DNA of 64,000 nucleotides from Lentzea sp. NEAU-D7 (GCF_026242055.1 NZ_JAPJDL010000017.1:123958-187957); one strand, 5' to 3'; shown: positions 48,679 through 57,699, counted from the stretch's first letter. Notes: a model not told the origin generated them from the sequence alone. Numbers and translations: made by a program.

Positions 48679-49130
48679 ACGTGACGGTCAACGGCGAGCA
48701 GCGGCAGGCCGACGACGTGTGGGAAGGCGAGTCGCTGCTGTTCGTGCTGCGCGAGCGGCTCGGGCTGCCCGGCTCGAAGAACGCCTGCGAGCAGGGCGAG
48801 TGCGGCTCCTGCACGGTGTACCTGGACGACGTGCCGGTGTGCGCGTGCCTGGTCGCCGCCGGGCAGGTGCAGGACAGGGAGGTGCGGACGGTCGAGGGGC
48901 TGGCCGACGGGGACGCCCTGGACCCGGTGCAGGAGGCGTTCGTCGAGGCGGGCGCGGTGCAGTGCGGGTTCTGCACGCCCGGTCTCGTCGTGGCGGCGCA
49001 CGACCTGCTCGACCGCGTGCCGAAGCCGTCCGACCCGGAGATCCGCGAGGCGCTGGCCGGGAACCTGTGCCGCTGCACGGGGTACGAGAAGATCCTGGAC
49101 GCCGTGCGATTGGCGGCGTCGCGCCGATGA
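48669..49130 (+). CDS. xanthine dehydrogenase 2Fe-2S subunit
   Basis: 153 residues. The plant-ferredoxin-type cluster is in CEQGECGSCTVYLDDVPVCAC, and the second cluster in QCGFCTPGLVVAAHDLL and NLCRCTGYEKILDAV. It relays electrons from the molybdenum site to FAD. ATG 48669 overlaps the FAD subunit, and its stop overlaps the deaminase start (ATGA). Confidence 0.95.
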   Translation: MRVNVTVNGEQRQADDVWEGESLLFVLRERLGLPGSKNACEQGECGSCTVYLDDVPVCACLVAAGQVQDREVRTVEGLADGDALDPVQEAFVEAGAVQCGFCTPGLVVAAHDLLDRVPKPSDPEIREALAGNLCRCTGYEKILDAVRLAASRR

Positions 49131-50479
49131 TCGTCCTCGACCGCTGCGCGGTGTCCACTGTGGACGATGCCGGGACCGAGCACCCGTCCGGGCACGTCGT
49201 GATCGACGGCGGACGCGTCAAGTCCGTCGGTTCGGGTGCGGCGCCCCGGCCCTCCGAGGCGCACACCTACGTCGACGCGTCGTCGTGCCTGGTGACGCCG
49301 GGGCTGATCAACACCCACCACCACCTGTACCAGTGGGCGACGCGCGGCCTCGCGACCGACGCGACGCTGTTCGAGTGGCTGACCGCGCTGTACCCGGTGT
49401 GGCGCGGGCTGGACGACACCGTGACGCACGCGGCGGCGTCGGCGGGGCTCGCCCGGCTGGCGCTGACCGGCTGCACGCTGGCCGCCGACCACCACTACGT
49501 CTTCCCGTCCGGCGGCGGCGACGTCTTCGACGCTCTGGTGTCGGCGGGACGCCGGATCGGCATCCGCCTGGAGGCGATCCGCGGCTCGATGGACCGCGGC
49601 CAGTCGCACGGCGGGCTGCCGCCGGACAACCTGGTCGAGGAGACCGAGGCCGCGCTCATCGCGACCGAGCAGGCGATCGGCGACTACCACTCGACCGCCG
49701 ATGACGCGCTGGTGCGGGTGGCCGTGGGGCCCTGCTCGCCGTTCTCGGTGTCGCGGGAACTCATGACCGGGGCCGCGTCCCTGGCCCGCCGCCACGGCGT
49801 CCGGCTGCACACGCACCTCGCCGAGACCCTGGACGAGGAAGAGCAGTGCCTGGCGGAGAACGGGTGCACGCCGACCGAGTACGCCGAGCAGCTCGGCTGG
49901 CTGGGGCCGGACGTGTGGCTCGCGCACACCGTGCACCTCAACGCCGGCGCGGTGAAGCGGCTGGGAGCGACCCGGACCGGTTCCGCGCACTGCCCGACGT
50001 CGAACGGGCGGCTGGGCACCGGGATCGCGCCGGTGCGCGACCTGCTCGACGCCGGCGCGCCGGTCGGTCTCGGGGTCGACGGTGCCGCGTCCAACGAGGA
50101 CGGTGGACTGGTCGTCGAGCTGCGGTCGGCGCTCTACCAGGCGCGGCAACGCGGCGGTCCGGGCGCGATGGACGCCCGCACGGCGTTGTGGATGGGCACG
50201 ATGGGCGGCGCTCAGGTGCTGGGTCGCGCGGACTCACTGGGCTCGATCGAGCCGGGCAAGGTCGCCGACCTCGCCGTGTGGGACCTGTCCGGAATGGACT
50301 ACGCGGGGATCGCGGACCCGGTGGCGGCACTGGTGCTCGGCACTCCCCCGCCGTTGAAACTGTTGATCGTCGGCGGTGAGGTCGTGGTGCGGGACGGTGT
50401 CCTGCTCACGGCGTCGACCGACGAGCTGGCGCGTGACCTCTCCGCTGCCAGCGCCAAGCTCCAGGAGGCAGCGCGATGA
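49127..50479 (+). CDS. 8-oxoguanine deaminase-type amidohydrolase
   Basis: A 450-residue metal-dependent amidohydrolase of the ATZ/TRZ/8-oxoguanine deaminase group. Metal ligands are in NTHHHLYQ (near residue 60) and HTHLAETLDEEEQC, with HCPTSNGRLGTGIAPVRDLL and GVDGAASNEDGG downstream. The closest functional fit is conversion of 8-oxoguanine to urate. It is inserted between the Fe-S and molybdenum subunit genes of xanthine dehydrogenase with 4-base overlaps on both sides, so purine salvage or clean-up is a firm context. Guanine deamination is a possible alternative. Confidence 0.82.
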   Translation: MIVLDRCAVSTVDDAGTEHPSGHVVIDGGRVKSVGSGAAPRPSEAHTYVDASSCLVTPGLINTHHHLYQWATRGLATDATLFEWLTALYPVWRGLDDTVTHAAASAGLARLALTGCTLAADHHYVFPSGGGDVFDALVSAGRRIGIRLEAIRGSMDRGQSHGGLPPDNLVEETEAALIATEQAIGDYHSTADDALVRVAVGPCSPFSVSRELMTGAASLARRHGVRLHTHLAETLDEEEQCLAENGCTPTEYAEQLGWLGPDVWLAHTVHLNAGAVKRLGATRTGSAHCPTSNGRLGTGIAPVRDLLDAGAPVGLGVDGAASNEDGGLVVELRSALYQARQRGGPGAMDARTALWMGTMGGAQVLGRADSLGSIEPGKVADLAVWDLSGMDYAGIADPVAALVLGTPPPLKLLIVGGEVVVRDGVLLTASTDELARDLSAASAKLQEAAR

Positions 50480-52662
50480 CCCTCACTCCCGCCGAACTGA
50501 CCTCCGCGGTGTCGGGTGGCATCGGGACGTCGCCGCAGCGGCCGGACGGCAACCTGAAGGTGCGCGGCGAGTTCGCCTACGCCTCCGACCTGTGGCACGA
50601 GGACATGATCTGGGGTGCGACCCTGCGTTCTCCGCACCCGTACGCCCGCATCACGTCGGTCGACATCACCGAGGCGTTGAAGGTACCGGGCGTGTACGCG
50701 GTGCTGACGCACTCGGACGTACCCGGCCGCAACCTGTACGGGCTCGAGCACAAGGACCAGCCGGTGCTGGCCGTGGACGTCGTGCGCTACCAGGGCGAGC
50801 CGATCGCGCTGGTCGGCGCCGACCACCCGGAGACCGCGCTGCGGGCCATGAAGAAGATCGTCGTGACCTACGACGTGCTCGACCCCGTCGTGGACATGGA
50901 GACCGCCGCAGACGACACCCCGCTGCACCCCGGCGGCAACCTGGTGCGGCACGTGCCGATCCGGCGCGGCTCGCAGGACGTCACGGCCGACGTCGTGGTG
51001 ACCGGGCGGTACGAGGTCGGCATGCAGGACCAGGCGTTCCTCGGGCCGGAGTCCGGGCTCGCGGTGCCGGCGGAGGACGGTTCGGTCGACCTCTACATCG
51101 CGACGCAGTGGCTGCACGTCGACCGCGACCAGATCGCGGCCGCGCTGGGCCTGCCACAGGAGCAGGTGCGGCTGACGCTGTCGGGTGTCGGCGGCGCGTT
51201 CGGTGGCCGCGAGGACCTGTCGATGCAGGTGCACGCGTGCCTGCTGGCCCTGCACACCGGCAAGCCCGTGAAGATGGTCTACAACCGCGAAGAGTCGTTC
51301 TACGGGCACGTGCACCGGCACCCGGCCGTGCTGTACTACGAGCACGGCGCCGACCGCACCGGCAAGCTGGTCTACGTCCGCACTCGCATGTACCTGGACG
51401 GCGGCGCCTACGCCTCCTCGACACCCGCTGTCGTGGCCAACGCGGCGACCCTGGGCGTCGGCCCGTACGAGGTCGACAACGTCACGGTCGACGCCTACGG
51501 CCTCTACACGAACAACCCGCCGTGCGGCGCGATGCGCGGATTCGGTGCTGTGCAGGCAGGTTTCGCCTACGAGTCCCAGATGGACAAGCTGGCGGAGGCC
51601 CTGGGCATGTCACCGGTCGACGTCCGGATCCGCAACGCGATGACCGAGGGTTCGGTGATGCCGACCGGGCAGGTCGTCGACTCGGCCGCACCCGTCGCGC
51701 AGCTGCTGAAGCTGGTGCAGGACAAGCCGTTGCCCGCCGGCACCTCGTCGGACATCCGCGAACTGCCCGGTGGCGTCTCGAACACCACGCACGGCGAGGG
51801 CGTCGTCCGCGGCGTCGGCTACGCGGTCGGCATCAAGAACATCTGCTTCTCCGAGGGCTACGACGACTACTCGACCGCGCGCGTGCGGGTGTCGATGGTC
51901 AACGGGGAACTGGCCGCCGCCGTGCACACCGCCGCCTGCGAGGTCGGCCAGGGCCTGGTGACGATCATGCAGCAGATCGTGCGCACCGAGCTCGGCATCG
52001 AGCGCGTGACCGTGCTGCCGATGGACACCACGATCGGCAACGGCGGCTCGACCTCGGCCTCGCGCCAGACGTACGTCACCGGCGGCGCCGTGAAGGCCGC
52101 CTGTGCTCTGGTGCGCGCCCGTTTGGACGGCCGCACCGACATCGGCGACGAGGTGATCGACGAGACCACCGAGTGGCGCCACCGCGCGACCGAGGCCCTC
52201 GATCCCGTCACCGGGCAAGGCAACGCGCACGTCCAGTACGGTTTCGCCGCCCACCGCGCCGTCGTCGACGTGGACGTCGACCTCGGCCTGGTGCGCGTGG
52301 TGGCGCTGGACTGCGCGCAGGACGTCGGCAAGGCGCTGAACCCGCAGGCCGTGGTGGGCCAGATCCAGGGCGGATCCGCCCAGGGTCTCGGTCTCGCGGT
52401 CATGGAGGAGATCCAGACCTCCGGCGGCAAGGTGCGCAACCCGTCGTTCACCGACTACCTCATCCCGACCGTGCTCGACATGCCGCCGATGAGCATCGAC
52501 GTGCTCGAGCTCGCCGATCCCCATGCCCCGTACGGCATCCGGGGCGTCGGCGAACCGCCCACCATCTCGTCGACCCCGGCGATCGTGGCGGCGATCCGCG
52601 CGGCCACCGGCCTGGCGCTCACCCGCGTCCCGGTCCGCCCGGAACACCTCACCGGTACCTGA
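50476..52662 (+). CDS. xanthine dehydrogenase molybdenum-binding subunit
   Basis: 728 residues of the aldehyde oxidase/xanthine dehydrogenase large subunit. GVGGAFGGREDLS (Mo-cofactor and substrate channel), NPPCGAMRGFGAVQ (substrate Arg region), EVGQGLVTIMQQIV, and the catalytic glutamate in GIRGVGEPPTIS near the C-terminus are all visible. It hydroxylates hypoxanthine and xanthine to urate. ATG 50476 overlaps the deaminase stop. With the FAD and Fe-S subunits it makes a complete three-subunit enzyme. Confidence 0.94.
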   Translation: MTLTPAELTSAVSGGIGTSPQRPDGNLKVRGEFAYASDLWHEDMIWGATLRSPHPYARITSVDITEALKVPGVYAVLTHSDVPGRNLYGLEHKDQPVLAVDVVRYQGEPIALVGADHPETALRAMKKIVVTYDVLDPVVDMETAADDTPLHPGGNLVRHVPIRRGSQDVTADVVVTGRYEVGMQDQAFLGPESGLAVPAEDGSVDLYIATQWLHVDRDQIAAALGLPQEQVRLTLSGVGGAFGGREDLSMQVHACLLALHTGKPVKMVYNREESFYGHVHRHPAVLYYEHGADRTGKLVYVRTRMYLDGGAYASSTPAVVANAATLGVGPYEVDNVTVDAYGLYTNNPPCGAMRGFGAVQAGFAYESQMDKLAEALGMSPVDVRIRNAMTEGSVMPTGQVVDSAAPVAQLLKLVQDKPLPAGTSSDIRELPGGVSNTTHGEGVVRGVGYAVGIKNICFSEGYDDYSTARVRVSMVNGELAAAVHTAACEVGQGLVTIMQQIVRTELGIERVTVLPMDTTIGNGGSTSASRQTYVTGGAVKAACALVRARLDGRTDIGDEVIDETTEWRHRATEALDPVTGQGNAHVQYGFAAHRAVVDVDVDLGLVRVVALDCAQDVGKALNPQAVVGQIQGGSAQGLGLAVMEEIQTSGGKVRNPSFTDYLIPTVLDMPPMSIDVLELADPHAPYGIRGVGEPPTISSTPAIVAAIRAATGLALTRVPVRPEHLTGT

Positions 52663-52681
52663 TCGTCTGGAGTTCGTTGCT

Positions 52682-53143
52682 GTGAACGCACATCTGCTCG
52701 CCACCATCGACCTGGCCACGCGGAACGTGGCCTCCGGAGGGGGCCCGTTCGGCGCGATGATCGTCCGTGACGGTGAAGTCGTCGCCACCGGCGTCAACCA
52801 GGTGACGCCGAACCTCGACCCCACCGCGCACGCCGAGGTCGTCGCGATCCGCGCGGCCTGCCAGGCTCTCGGTGACTTCAGGTTGACCGGCTGCACGCTG
52901 ATCTCGTCGTGCGAGCCGTGCCCGCTGTGCCTGTCCGCCGCGCTCTGGGCGCGCGTGGACGAGGTGATCTACGCCGCCGACCGCCACGACGCGGCGGCGG
53001 CCGGTTTCGACGACCGGGAGTTCTACGAGCTGTTCAGCAGGCCCCGCTCCGAATGGGACCTGCCGGTGCGCCAGATCTCCACGGGCGAGGACAACGCCCC
53101 GTTCACCGCGTGGACGTCACTCGCGACTCGAATCGACTACTGA
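52682..53143 (+). CDS. guaD: guanine deaminase (cytidine-deaminase-like fold)
   Basis: 153 residues from GTG 52682. Zinc ligands and proton shuttle are HAEVVAIR and SCEPCPLCLSAALWA, with GGGPFGAMIVRDG ahead and the C-terminal FDDREFYELFSRP. It converts guanine to xanthine, feeding xanthine dehydrogenase. The tRNA-adenosine deaminase family shares the fold, but the purine-operon context and C-terminus favour GuaD. Confidence 0.88.
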   Translation: MNAHLLATIDLATRNVASGGGPFGAMIVRDGEVVATGVNQVTPNLDPTAHAEVVAIRAACQALGDFRLTGCTLISSCEPCPLCLSAALWARVDEVIYAADRHDAAAAGFDDREFYELFSRPRSEWDLPVRQISTGEDNAPFTAWTSLATRIDY

Positions 53144-53190
53144 CGACGGCCACAAGCCAGAACTGCTGACCGGAGCTCGCATCGCACAAA

Positions 53191-53212
53191 CGCGTTCCGG
53201 CGTTGGAACGCG
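53191..53212. promoter_or_regulatory. inverted repeat between guaD and NCS2 permease
   Basis: CGCGTTCC-N6-GGAACGCG (perfect 8-bp arms), directly after a GCACAA half-site at 53184-53189 and 29 bases before the permease ATG. It may be an intercistronic hairpin or an operator. Confidence 0.4.
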
Positions 53213-53241
53213 CCCACCGGCATGGGAAAGGCCGTCCGCCA

Positions 53242-54648
53242 ATGACCCAGTTACGGAGCCGACCGGCGACCTCGCCGCTCGACCAGTTCTTCCGCATCAC
53301 CGAACGTGGCAGCTCTTGGGGCCGTGAAGTGCGCGGGGGCATCACGACGTTCGTCGCGATGTCGTACATCGTGCTGCTGAACCCGCTGATCCTCGGCGCG
53401 TCCGCGGACATCACCGGCGCCAAGCTCACCATCGCCGAGATCACCACGGCGACGGCGCTCGCCGCCGGCGTGATGACCGTCCTCATGGGACTCGTCGGCA
53501 ACGCCCCCCTCGCCATCGCCGCCGGGCTCGGCGTCAACGGCGTGGTGGCCTTCCAGATGGCGCCGGCCATGACGTGGGCGCAGGCCTTCGGCCTGGTGGT
53601 GCTGGAAGGCATCTGCATCGTGGTGATGGCGGCCTCGGGTGTCCGGGAGCGGATCATCAACGCGATCCCGGAGCCGTTGAAGATCGCGATCACCGTGGGC
53701 ATCGGGCTCTACATCGCGTTGGTGGGACTGGTCTCCGCCGGTTTCGTGACCCGCACGCCGGACGCGGCGGGATCGACCGTGCCGGTCCGGATGGGCGTCG
53801 ACGGCCACCTGAGCGGCTGGCCGATCGCGATCTTCTGCCTGGGCCTGCTGCTGATGATCGTGCTGCTGGCGCGCGGTGTGCCCGGCGCCGTGCTGATCAG
53901 CATCGTGGTGGCCACCGTCGTCGCCGTCGGCGTGAACGCCGCGTTCGACGTCGAGGGCTGGGGTCTCGTGACGCCGTCGCTGCCCACCTCGGTGGTCAGC
54001 TCACCGGACTTCGGCCTGTTCGGACGGGTGGACCTGTTCGGCGGCTTCGTGTCCGCCGGCGTGATCGCGGCGACGATCTTCCTGTTCACGCTGGTGCTGT
54101 CCGGTTTCTTCGACGCCATGGGCACGATCACGTCGGTCGCCGACGAGGCGGGCCTGACGCGGGACGGCCGCGTCGAGGGCATGGGCAGGATCCTGGTGGT
54201 CGACGGCGCCGGCGCGATCGCCGGTGGCGTCACGGGGTCCGCCCCGAACACCGTGTTCCTGGAGTCGGCCGCGGGCGTTGGCGAAGGCGCCCGGACCGGC
54301 CTGGCCTCGGTGGTGACCGGCGGCCTGTTCCTGGTGGCACTGCTCTTCACACCGCTGGCGACGGTCGTGCCCGCGCAGGCCGCGGCCCCGGCCCTGGTGG
54401 TGATCGGCGGTCTGATGATGACCCAGATCCGCCGGATCCCCTGGCAGGAAACGGACTACACGATCCCGGTCTTCCTGACCATCGCCATCATCCCGTTCAC
54501 CTACTCGATCACCAACGGCATCGGCGCGGGCCTCGTGTCCTACGTCGTGCTGCGCGTCTGCAAGGGCCGCTGGCCGGGCTGGCTGATGACCGGCCTCGCC
54601 CTGATGTTCGCCGTGTACTTCGGCGTGGACCTGATCAGCGGCAGGTGA
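53242..54648 (+). CDS. NCS2-family (AzgA-like) purine permease
   Basis: 468 residues with many helices. Family marks are EVRGGITTFVAMSYIVLLNPLIL (about 31-53), GLGVNGVVAFQM, FFDAMGTITSVADEAGL, and the GSAPNTVFLESAAGVGEGARTGL region. AzgA-like permeases bring in adenine, guanine or hypoxanthine. It fits as the uptake step for the operon. Its last 18 bases, including the stop, are repeated 22 bases downstream. Confidence 0.92.
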   Translation: MTQLRSRPATSPLDQFFRITERGSSWGREVRGGITTFVAMSYIVLLNPLILGASADITGAKLTIAEITTATALAAGVMTVLMGLVGNAPLAIAAGLGVNGVVAFQMAPAMTWAQAFGLVVLEGICIVVMAASGVRERIINAIPEPLKIAITVGIGLYIALVGLVSAGFVTRTPDAAGSTVPVRMGVDGHLSGWPIAIFCLGLLLMIVLLARGVPGAVLISIVVATVVAVGVNAAFDVEGWGLVTPSLPTSVVSSPDFGLFGRVDLFGGFVSAGVIAATIFLFTLVLSGFFDAMGTITSVADEAGLTRDGRVEGMGRILVVDGAGAIAGGVTGSAPNTVFLESAAGVGEGARTGLASVVTGGLFLVALLFTPLATVVPAQAAAPALVVIGGLMMTQIRRIPWQETDYTIPVFLTIAIIPFTYSITNGIGAGLVSYVVLRVCKGRWPGWLMTGLALMFAVYFGVDLISGR

Positions 54649-54670
54649 GGCCCTGATCAGCGGCAAGTGA
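54631..54670 (+). repeat. 18-bp tandem duplication of the permease 3' end
   Basis: CTGATCAGCGGCAGGTGA at 54631-54648 recurs as CTGATCAGCGGCAAGTGA at 54653-54670, one mismatch, both ending in TGA. The pattern suggests local slippage. Confidence 0.8.
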
Positions 54671-54683
54671 CGCGGCGTCCCCG

Positions 54684-54800
54684 CCGGGCGGCCCCCCCGC
54701 CCGCGCGCGCGGGCCCCCCCGCCCCCCCCCCCCCCCCCCCCCCCCCCCGCCCCTGAAACCTCGCCCCTGAGAACCTCGTCCCTGAAAACCTCGCCCCCTG
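54684..54800 (+). repeat. poly-C tract and 15-bp tandem repeats
   Basis: C runs, including an uninterrupted run of about 27 C at 54722-54748, are followed by about three and a half 15-base units (CCCCTGAGAACCTCG-like, from 54750). They separate the permease from the XdhC gene. The tract could be hypervariable DNA, or an artefact in a hard-to-sequence region. Confidence 0.7.
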
Positions 54801-54813
54801 AGAGGAGTGTGCG

Positions 54814-55764
54814 ATGCGTGACCTGGCGTCGGCCTTGCTGTCGTGGGACCGGTTCGCGGTCGCGTCGGTGGTGGCCGTGCGGGGCAGTGCGCCGCGTCCG
54901 GTCGGCGCCGCGATGGCCGTCGGCCCGTCGGGCGAGGTGATCGGCAGCGTGTCCGGCGGCTGCGTGGAGGCCGAGGTCTACGACCTGGCGTGCCAGGTGC
55001 TGTCGACCTCCGAGCCCGTGCTCGCCTCCTTCGGCTACTCCGACGACACGGCGTTCGCGGTCGGCCTCACCTGCGGCGGCTCACTCGACGTGCTGGTGCA
55101 GCGCGACTCCCCCGCGTTGCGCGCCGCCCTCTCGGCGTCGGTCGCCGGGCATCCGCTCTCCGTGCGCTTCGAGGCGGAGGGCCGGGTGTTCACCGAGTCC
55201 TGGATGCCGCCACCCCGCCTGCTGGTGTTCGGCGCCATCGACCACGCCGCCGCGGTGGCCGAGATCGGGCACTTCCTCGGCTATCACGTGACCGTGTGCG
55301 ACGCACGGCCCGTGTTCGCCACTGCCGAACGCTTCCCCGCGGCGCACTCGGTCGTCGTCGACTGGCCGCACCGCTACCTCGCCTCCACCCGCACCGACGA
55401 CTCCACCGCCGTCGTCGTGCTGACCCACGACCCGAAGTTCGACATCCCGGTGCTCGTGGAGGCCCTGTCGCGCCCGCTGGCGTTCGTCGGCGCCCTGGGC
55501 TCCCGCCGCACGCACCTCGAACGCCTCGGCCGCCTGCGCGAGGCGGGTGTCACCGAGGCGGCGCTGGCCAGGCTCCGCTCCCCCGTCGGCCTCGATCTCG
55601 GGGGCCGCACGCCCGCGGAGACAGCGGTGTCGATCGCCGCCGAGCTCGTCGCACTCAGGCACGGCGGTACCGGTCTGCCGCTGAGCGACCTCACCACCGC
55701 GATCCACCGCTCCCCCGCGCCCTTCCTCCTGACGCAACGAAATTGTCTCCCGATCGGTTCCTGA
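54814..55764 (+). CDS. XdhC-family molybdenum-cofactor insertion protein
   Basis: 316 residues. The N-terminal XdhC/CoxI domain has VVAVRGSAPRPVGAAMAVGP and GSVSGGCVEAEVYD, with the conserved Cys in VGLTCGGSLDV. The C-terminal Rossmann domain has RLLVFGAIDHAAAVAEIG and LAFVGALGSRRTHLERL. It delivers sulfurated Mo cofactor to xanthine dehydrogenase. GAGAGGAG precedes ATG. Being downstream of the three subunit genes supports the role. Confidence 0.9.
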   Translation: MRDLASALLSWDRFAVASVVAVRGSAPRPVGAAMAVGPSGEVIGSVSGGCVEAEVYDLACQVLSTSEPVLASFGYSDDTAFAVGLTCGGSLDVLVQRDSPALRAALSASVAGHPLSVRFEAEGRVFTESWMPPPRLLVFGAIDHAAAVAEIGHFLGYHVTVCDARPVFATAERFPAAHSVVVDWPHRYLASTRTDDSTAVVVLTHDPKFDIPVLVEALSRPLAFVGALGSRRTHLERLGRLREAGVTEAALARLRSPVGLDLGGRTPAETAVSIAAELVALRHGGTGLPLSDLTTAIHRSPAPFLLTQRNCLPIGS

Positions 55765-55780
55765 TCACCTGGCCGACTCG

Positions 55781-55801
55781 GGGTGAACGGACCGTTCACC
55801 C
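55781..55801. promoter_or_regulatory. 21-bp perfect palindrome
   Basis: GGGTGAACGG-A-CCGTTCACCC lies 16 bases after the XdhC-family stop and 69 bases before the next start. It could be an operator for the two downstream genes or a short terminator. Confidence 0.55.
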
Positions 55802-55870
55802 GGTGGGAAGCCGCAGGCCGGCACACCTTTCACAACGAGACCCCATTCGAGAACCCGAGGTCAGAAGGAA

Positions 55871-56239
55871 ATGACGCTTATTTTTCTCAACGGCGGCGGC
55901 ATGCGGGGTGGGCCCCTCCACGGCCAGCTCCAGGGCGCACCGATGCTCGGCCGCGTGAAGAGCGCGCCGAAGTACCGCTACTTCTCGGTCCGCGACGAGT
56001 TCCCGGCCATGCACGCGTCCGGCACGGCCCAGGTCGTCGGCGAGCTGTACGACCTCCCGCTCACGGTGCTGCGCGACCACCTGATCCCCGCCGAGCCCGC
56101 CGAGCTGGAAATCGGGGTCGTCGAGCTCGAGGACGGCGGCGCCGCACTGGCCACGGTTCTGCGGAACGAGTTCCTCCGTTCGAGCGATCTCAAGGACATC
56201 TCACATCTGGGCGACTGGACCTCCTACTTGCAGAGGTAG
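55871..56239 (+). CDS. stand-alone allophanate-hydrolase C-terminal-like protein
   Basis: 122 residues: FLNGGGMRGGPLHGQL, APKYRYFSVRDEFPAMHASG, VVGELYDLPLTVLRDHLIPAEPAELEIGVVEL. These resemble the C-terminal gamma-glutamylcyclotransferase-like domain of allophanate hydrolase (AtzF family), here without the amidase domain. AGAAGG precedes ATG. In a purine-breakdown neighbourhood it may act on or bind ureide or urea-derived compounds, but its activity is unknown. Confidence 0.7.
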   Translation: MTLIFLNGGGMRGGPLHGQLQGAPMLGRVKSAPKYRYFSVRDEFPAMHASGTAQVVGELYDLPLTVLRDHLIPAEPAELEIGVVELEDGGAALATVLRNEFLRSSDLKDISHLGDWTSYLQR

Positions 56240-56259
56240 TCGCACGGAAGCGAGGAGCC

Positions 56260-57621
56260 ATGCCATTCCAGTCCGGTTCGGCCAAAGTCGACGTGACGCC
56301 GCCTCCGACGGCCCCGTACCTGGGCGGTCAGCCGCGGCACTCGCTGTTCCTGGGAGTGCACGACCCGTTGTTCGTCCGTGCCACGGCGATCACGAACGGG
56401 GAGACCGTGATCGTGATCGCCGTCGACTCGCTCGGCATCAACAACGACGTCCTCGGGCCGGGCCGCGACTTCACCGCCGAGGTCCGCGAGCGCGTCCGGC
56501 AGCAGACCGGGGTGCCGCCCTCGCACGTGATGATCACCAGCTCGCACGCGCACTCCAGCCCGGAGACGGCCGGTTTCCGGCCGTTTCCCGACCAGGAGTG
56601 GCTGGCCACGTTCCGCGACCGCATCGTGCGGGCCGCACGCGAGGCCGTCGAGGACCAGCGGCCGGTGACCGCCACGATCGGCACGGGCGAGGTGTTGCGC
56701 GGCACGCTGGCGATCAACCGCAACGGCCACGTCTACCCCGGTGCCCCACCGGAGGACCCCGAGGTCACCGTCGTGCGGTTGCGGGGCGACGGGTGGAGCA
56801 CCGTGCTCTACCACTTCACGACGCACCCGGTGTACGTGCAGGTGCAGCCGTACGTGTCGGCCGACTTCCCCGGTGTCACGTCCGCGATGCTCGAGCTCAA
56901 CGAACCGCACTGCCGGGCCGCGCTGTTCCTGCCCGGCGCGGCCGGCAACCAGGCGCCTCCGCCCGACCCGCTCACGCACAGCGGTCCCCGGTTCGACGAG
57001 GAGAACAACCCGGACTTCGAGGTCGTCCGGAACCTGTTCGCCCACACCACGCGCATGGGCATGTACCTCGCCCAGACCGCACTCGACGTCCCGGCCGAGA
57101 CGGAGCTGACGGGTCCGGTCACCGCCGCCCGGCGCACCGTCCGGGTCGACTCCCGCGACCTGCCCGACCGGGGGCCCTTCGAGGCCGAGCTGATCAGCCG
57201 TCGGCGCGCACTCGCGGACGCCGTCGCCCGCGGCGCCCCGAAAGCCGAGATCGTCCGGCTCACACAACAGGTGCAGGACGTCGAGGAGACCCTCGTCGCC
57301 ATCGACCGCGGCACCGCGCCCGTCGACGCCGAGGTGCAGGTGCTGCGCATCGGCGGACTCGCTCTCGCCGGCCTGCCCGGTGAGCCGTTCGTGGAACTCG
57401 GCTTCCAGCTGAAGGCGATGTCCGGCGACGACCGCACGGTCCTGCCCGTCGGGTACGCCAACGACTACCTCGGCTACCTCACCTACCCCGAAGCGTGGGA
57501 CACGCCCGTCTACGAGGTGAGCCTCGGCCCGTGGACGCGCATCGGCCGTTTCGGTGGCCAGCAGCTCACCGACACGGCGAAAGCCCTGGTCGACGAGCTC
57601 TGGACTACTCCGAACGAGTGA
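56260..57621 (+). CDS. neutral ceramidase-like amidase
   Basis: 453 residues from ATG 56260 (GAGGAG upstream). It resembles the N-terminal catalytic domain of neutral/alkaline non-lysosomal ceramidases: FQSGSAKVDVTPP, TSSHAHSSPE (zinc His ligands), FTTHPVYVQ, FLPGAAGNQAP, and LPGEPFVELG. There is no signal peptide, unlike secreted ceramidases, and the usual C-terminal Ig-like domain is missing. It is therefore probably a cytoplasmic hydrolase of another amide. It is cotranscribed with the allophanate-hydrolase-C-like gene (20-base gap). Confidence 0.78.
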   Translation: MPFQSGSAKVDVTPPPTAPYLGGQPRHSLFLGVHDPLFVRATAITNGETVIVIAVDSLGINNDVLGPGRDFTAEVRERVRQQTGVPPSHVMITSSHAHSSPETAGFRPFPDQEWLATFRDRIVRAAREAVEDQRPVTATIGTGEVLRGTLAINRNGHVYPGAPPEDPEVTVVRLRGDGWSTVLYHFTTHPVYVQVQPYVSADFPGVTSAMLELNEPHCRAALFLPGAAGNQAPPPDPLTHSGPRFDEENNPDFEVVRNLFAHTTRMGMYLAQTALDVPAETELTGPVTAARRTVRVDSRDLPDRGPFEAELISRRRALADAVARGAPKAEIVRLTQQVQDVEETLVAIDRGTAPVDAEVQVLRIGGLALAGLPGEPFVELGFQLKAMSGDDRTVLPVGYANDYLGYLTYPEAWDTPVYEVSLGPWTRIGRFGGQQLTDTAKALVDELWTTPNE

Positions 57622-57699
57622 TCCCGGCGGTGTCGCGTATTTCCACGCCCACTCCCCGCTCCTTTTCTGACGAGGGGTGAGGGAGTGGCAAGGGGGAGT

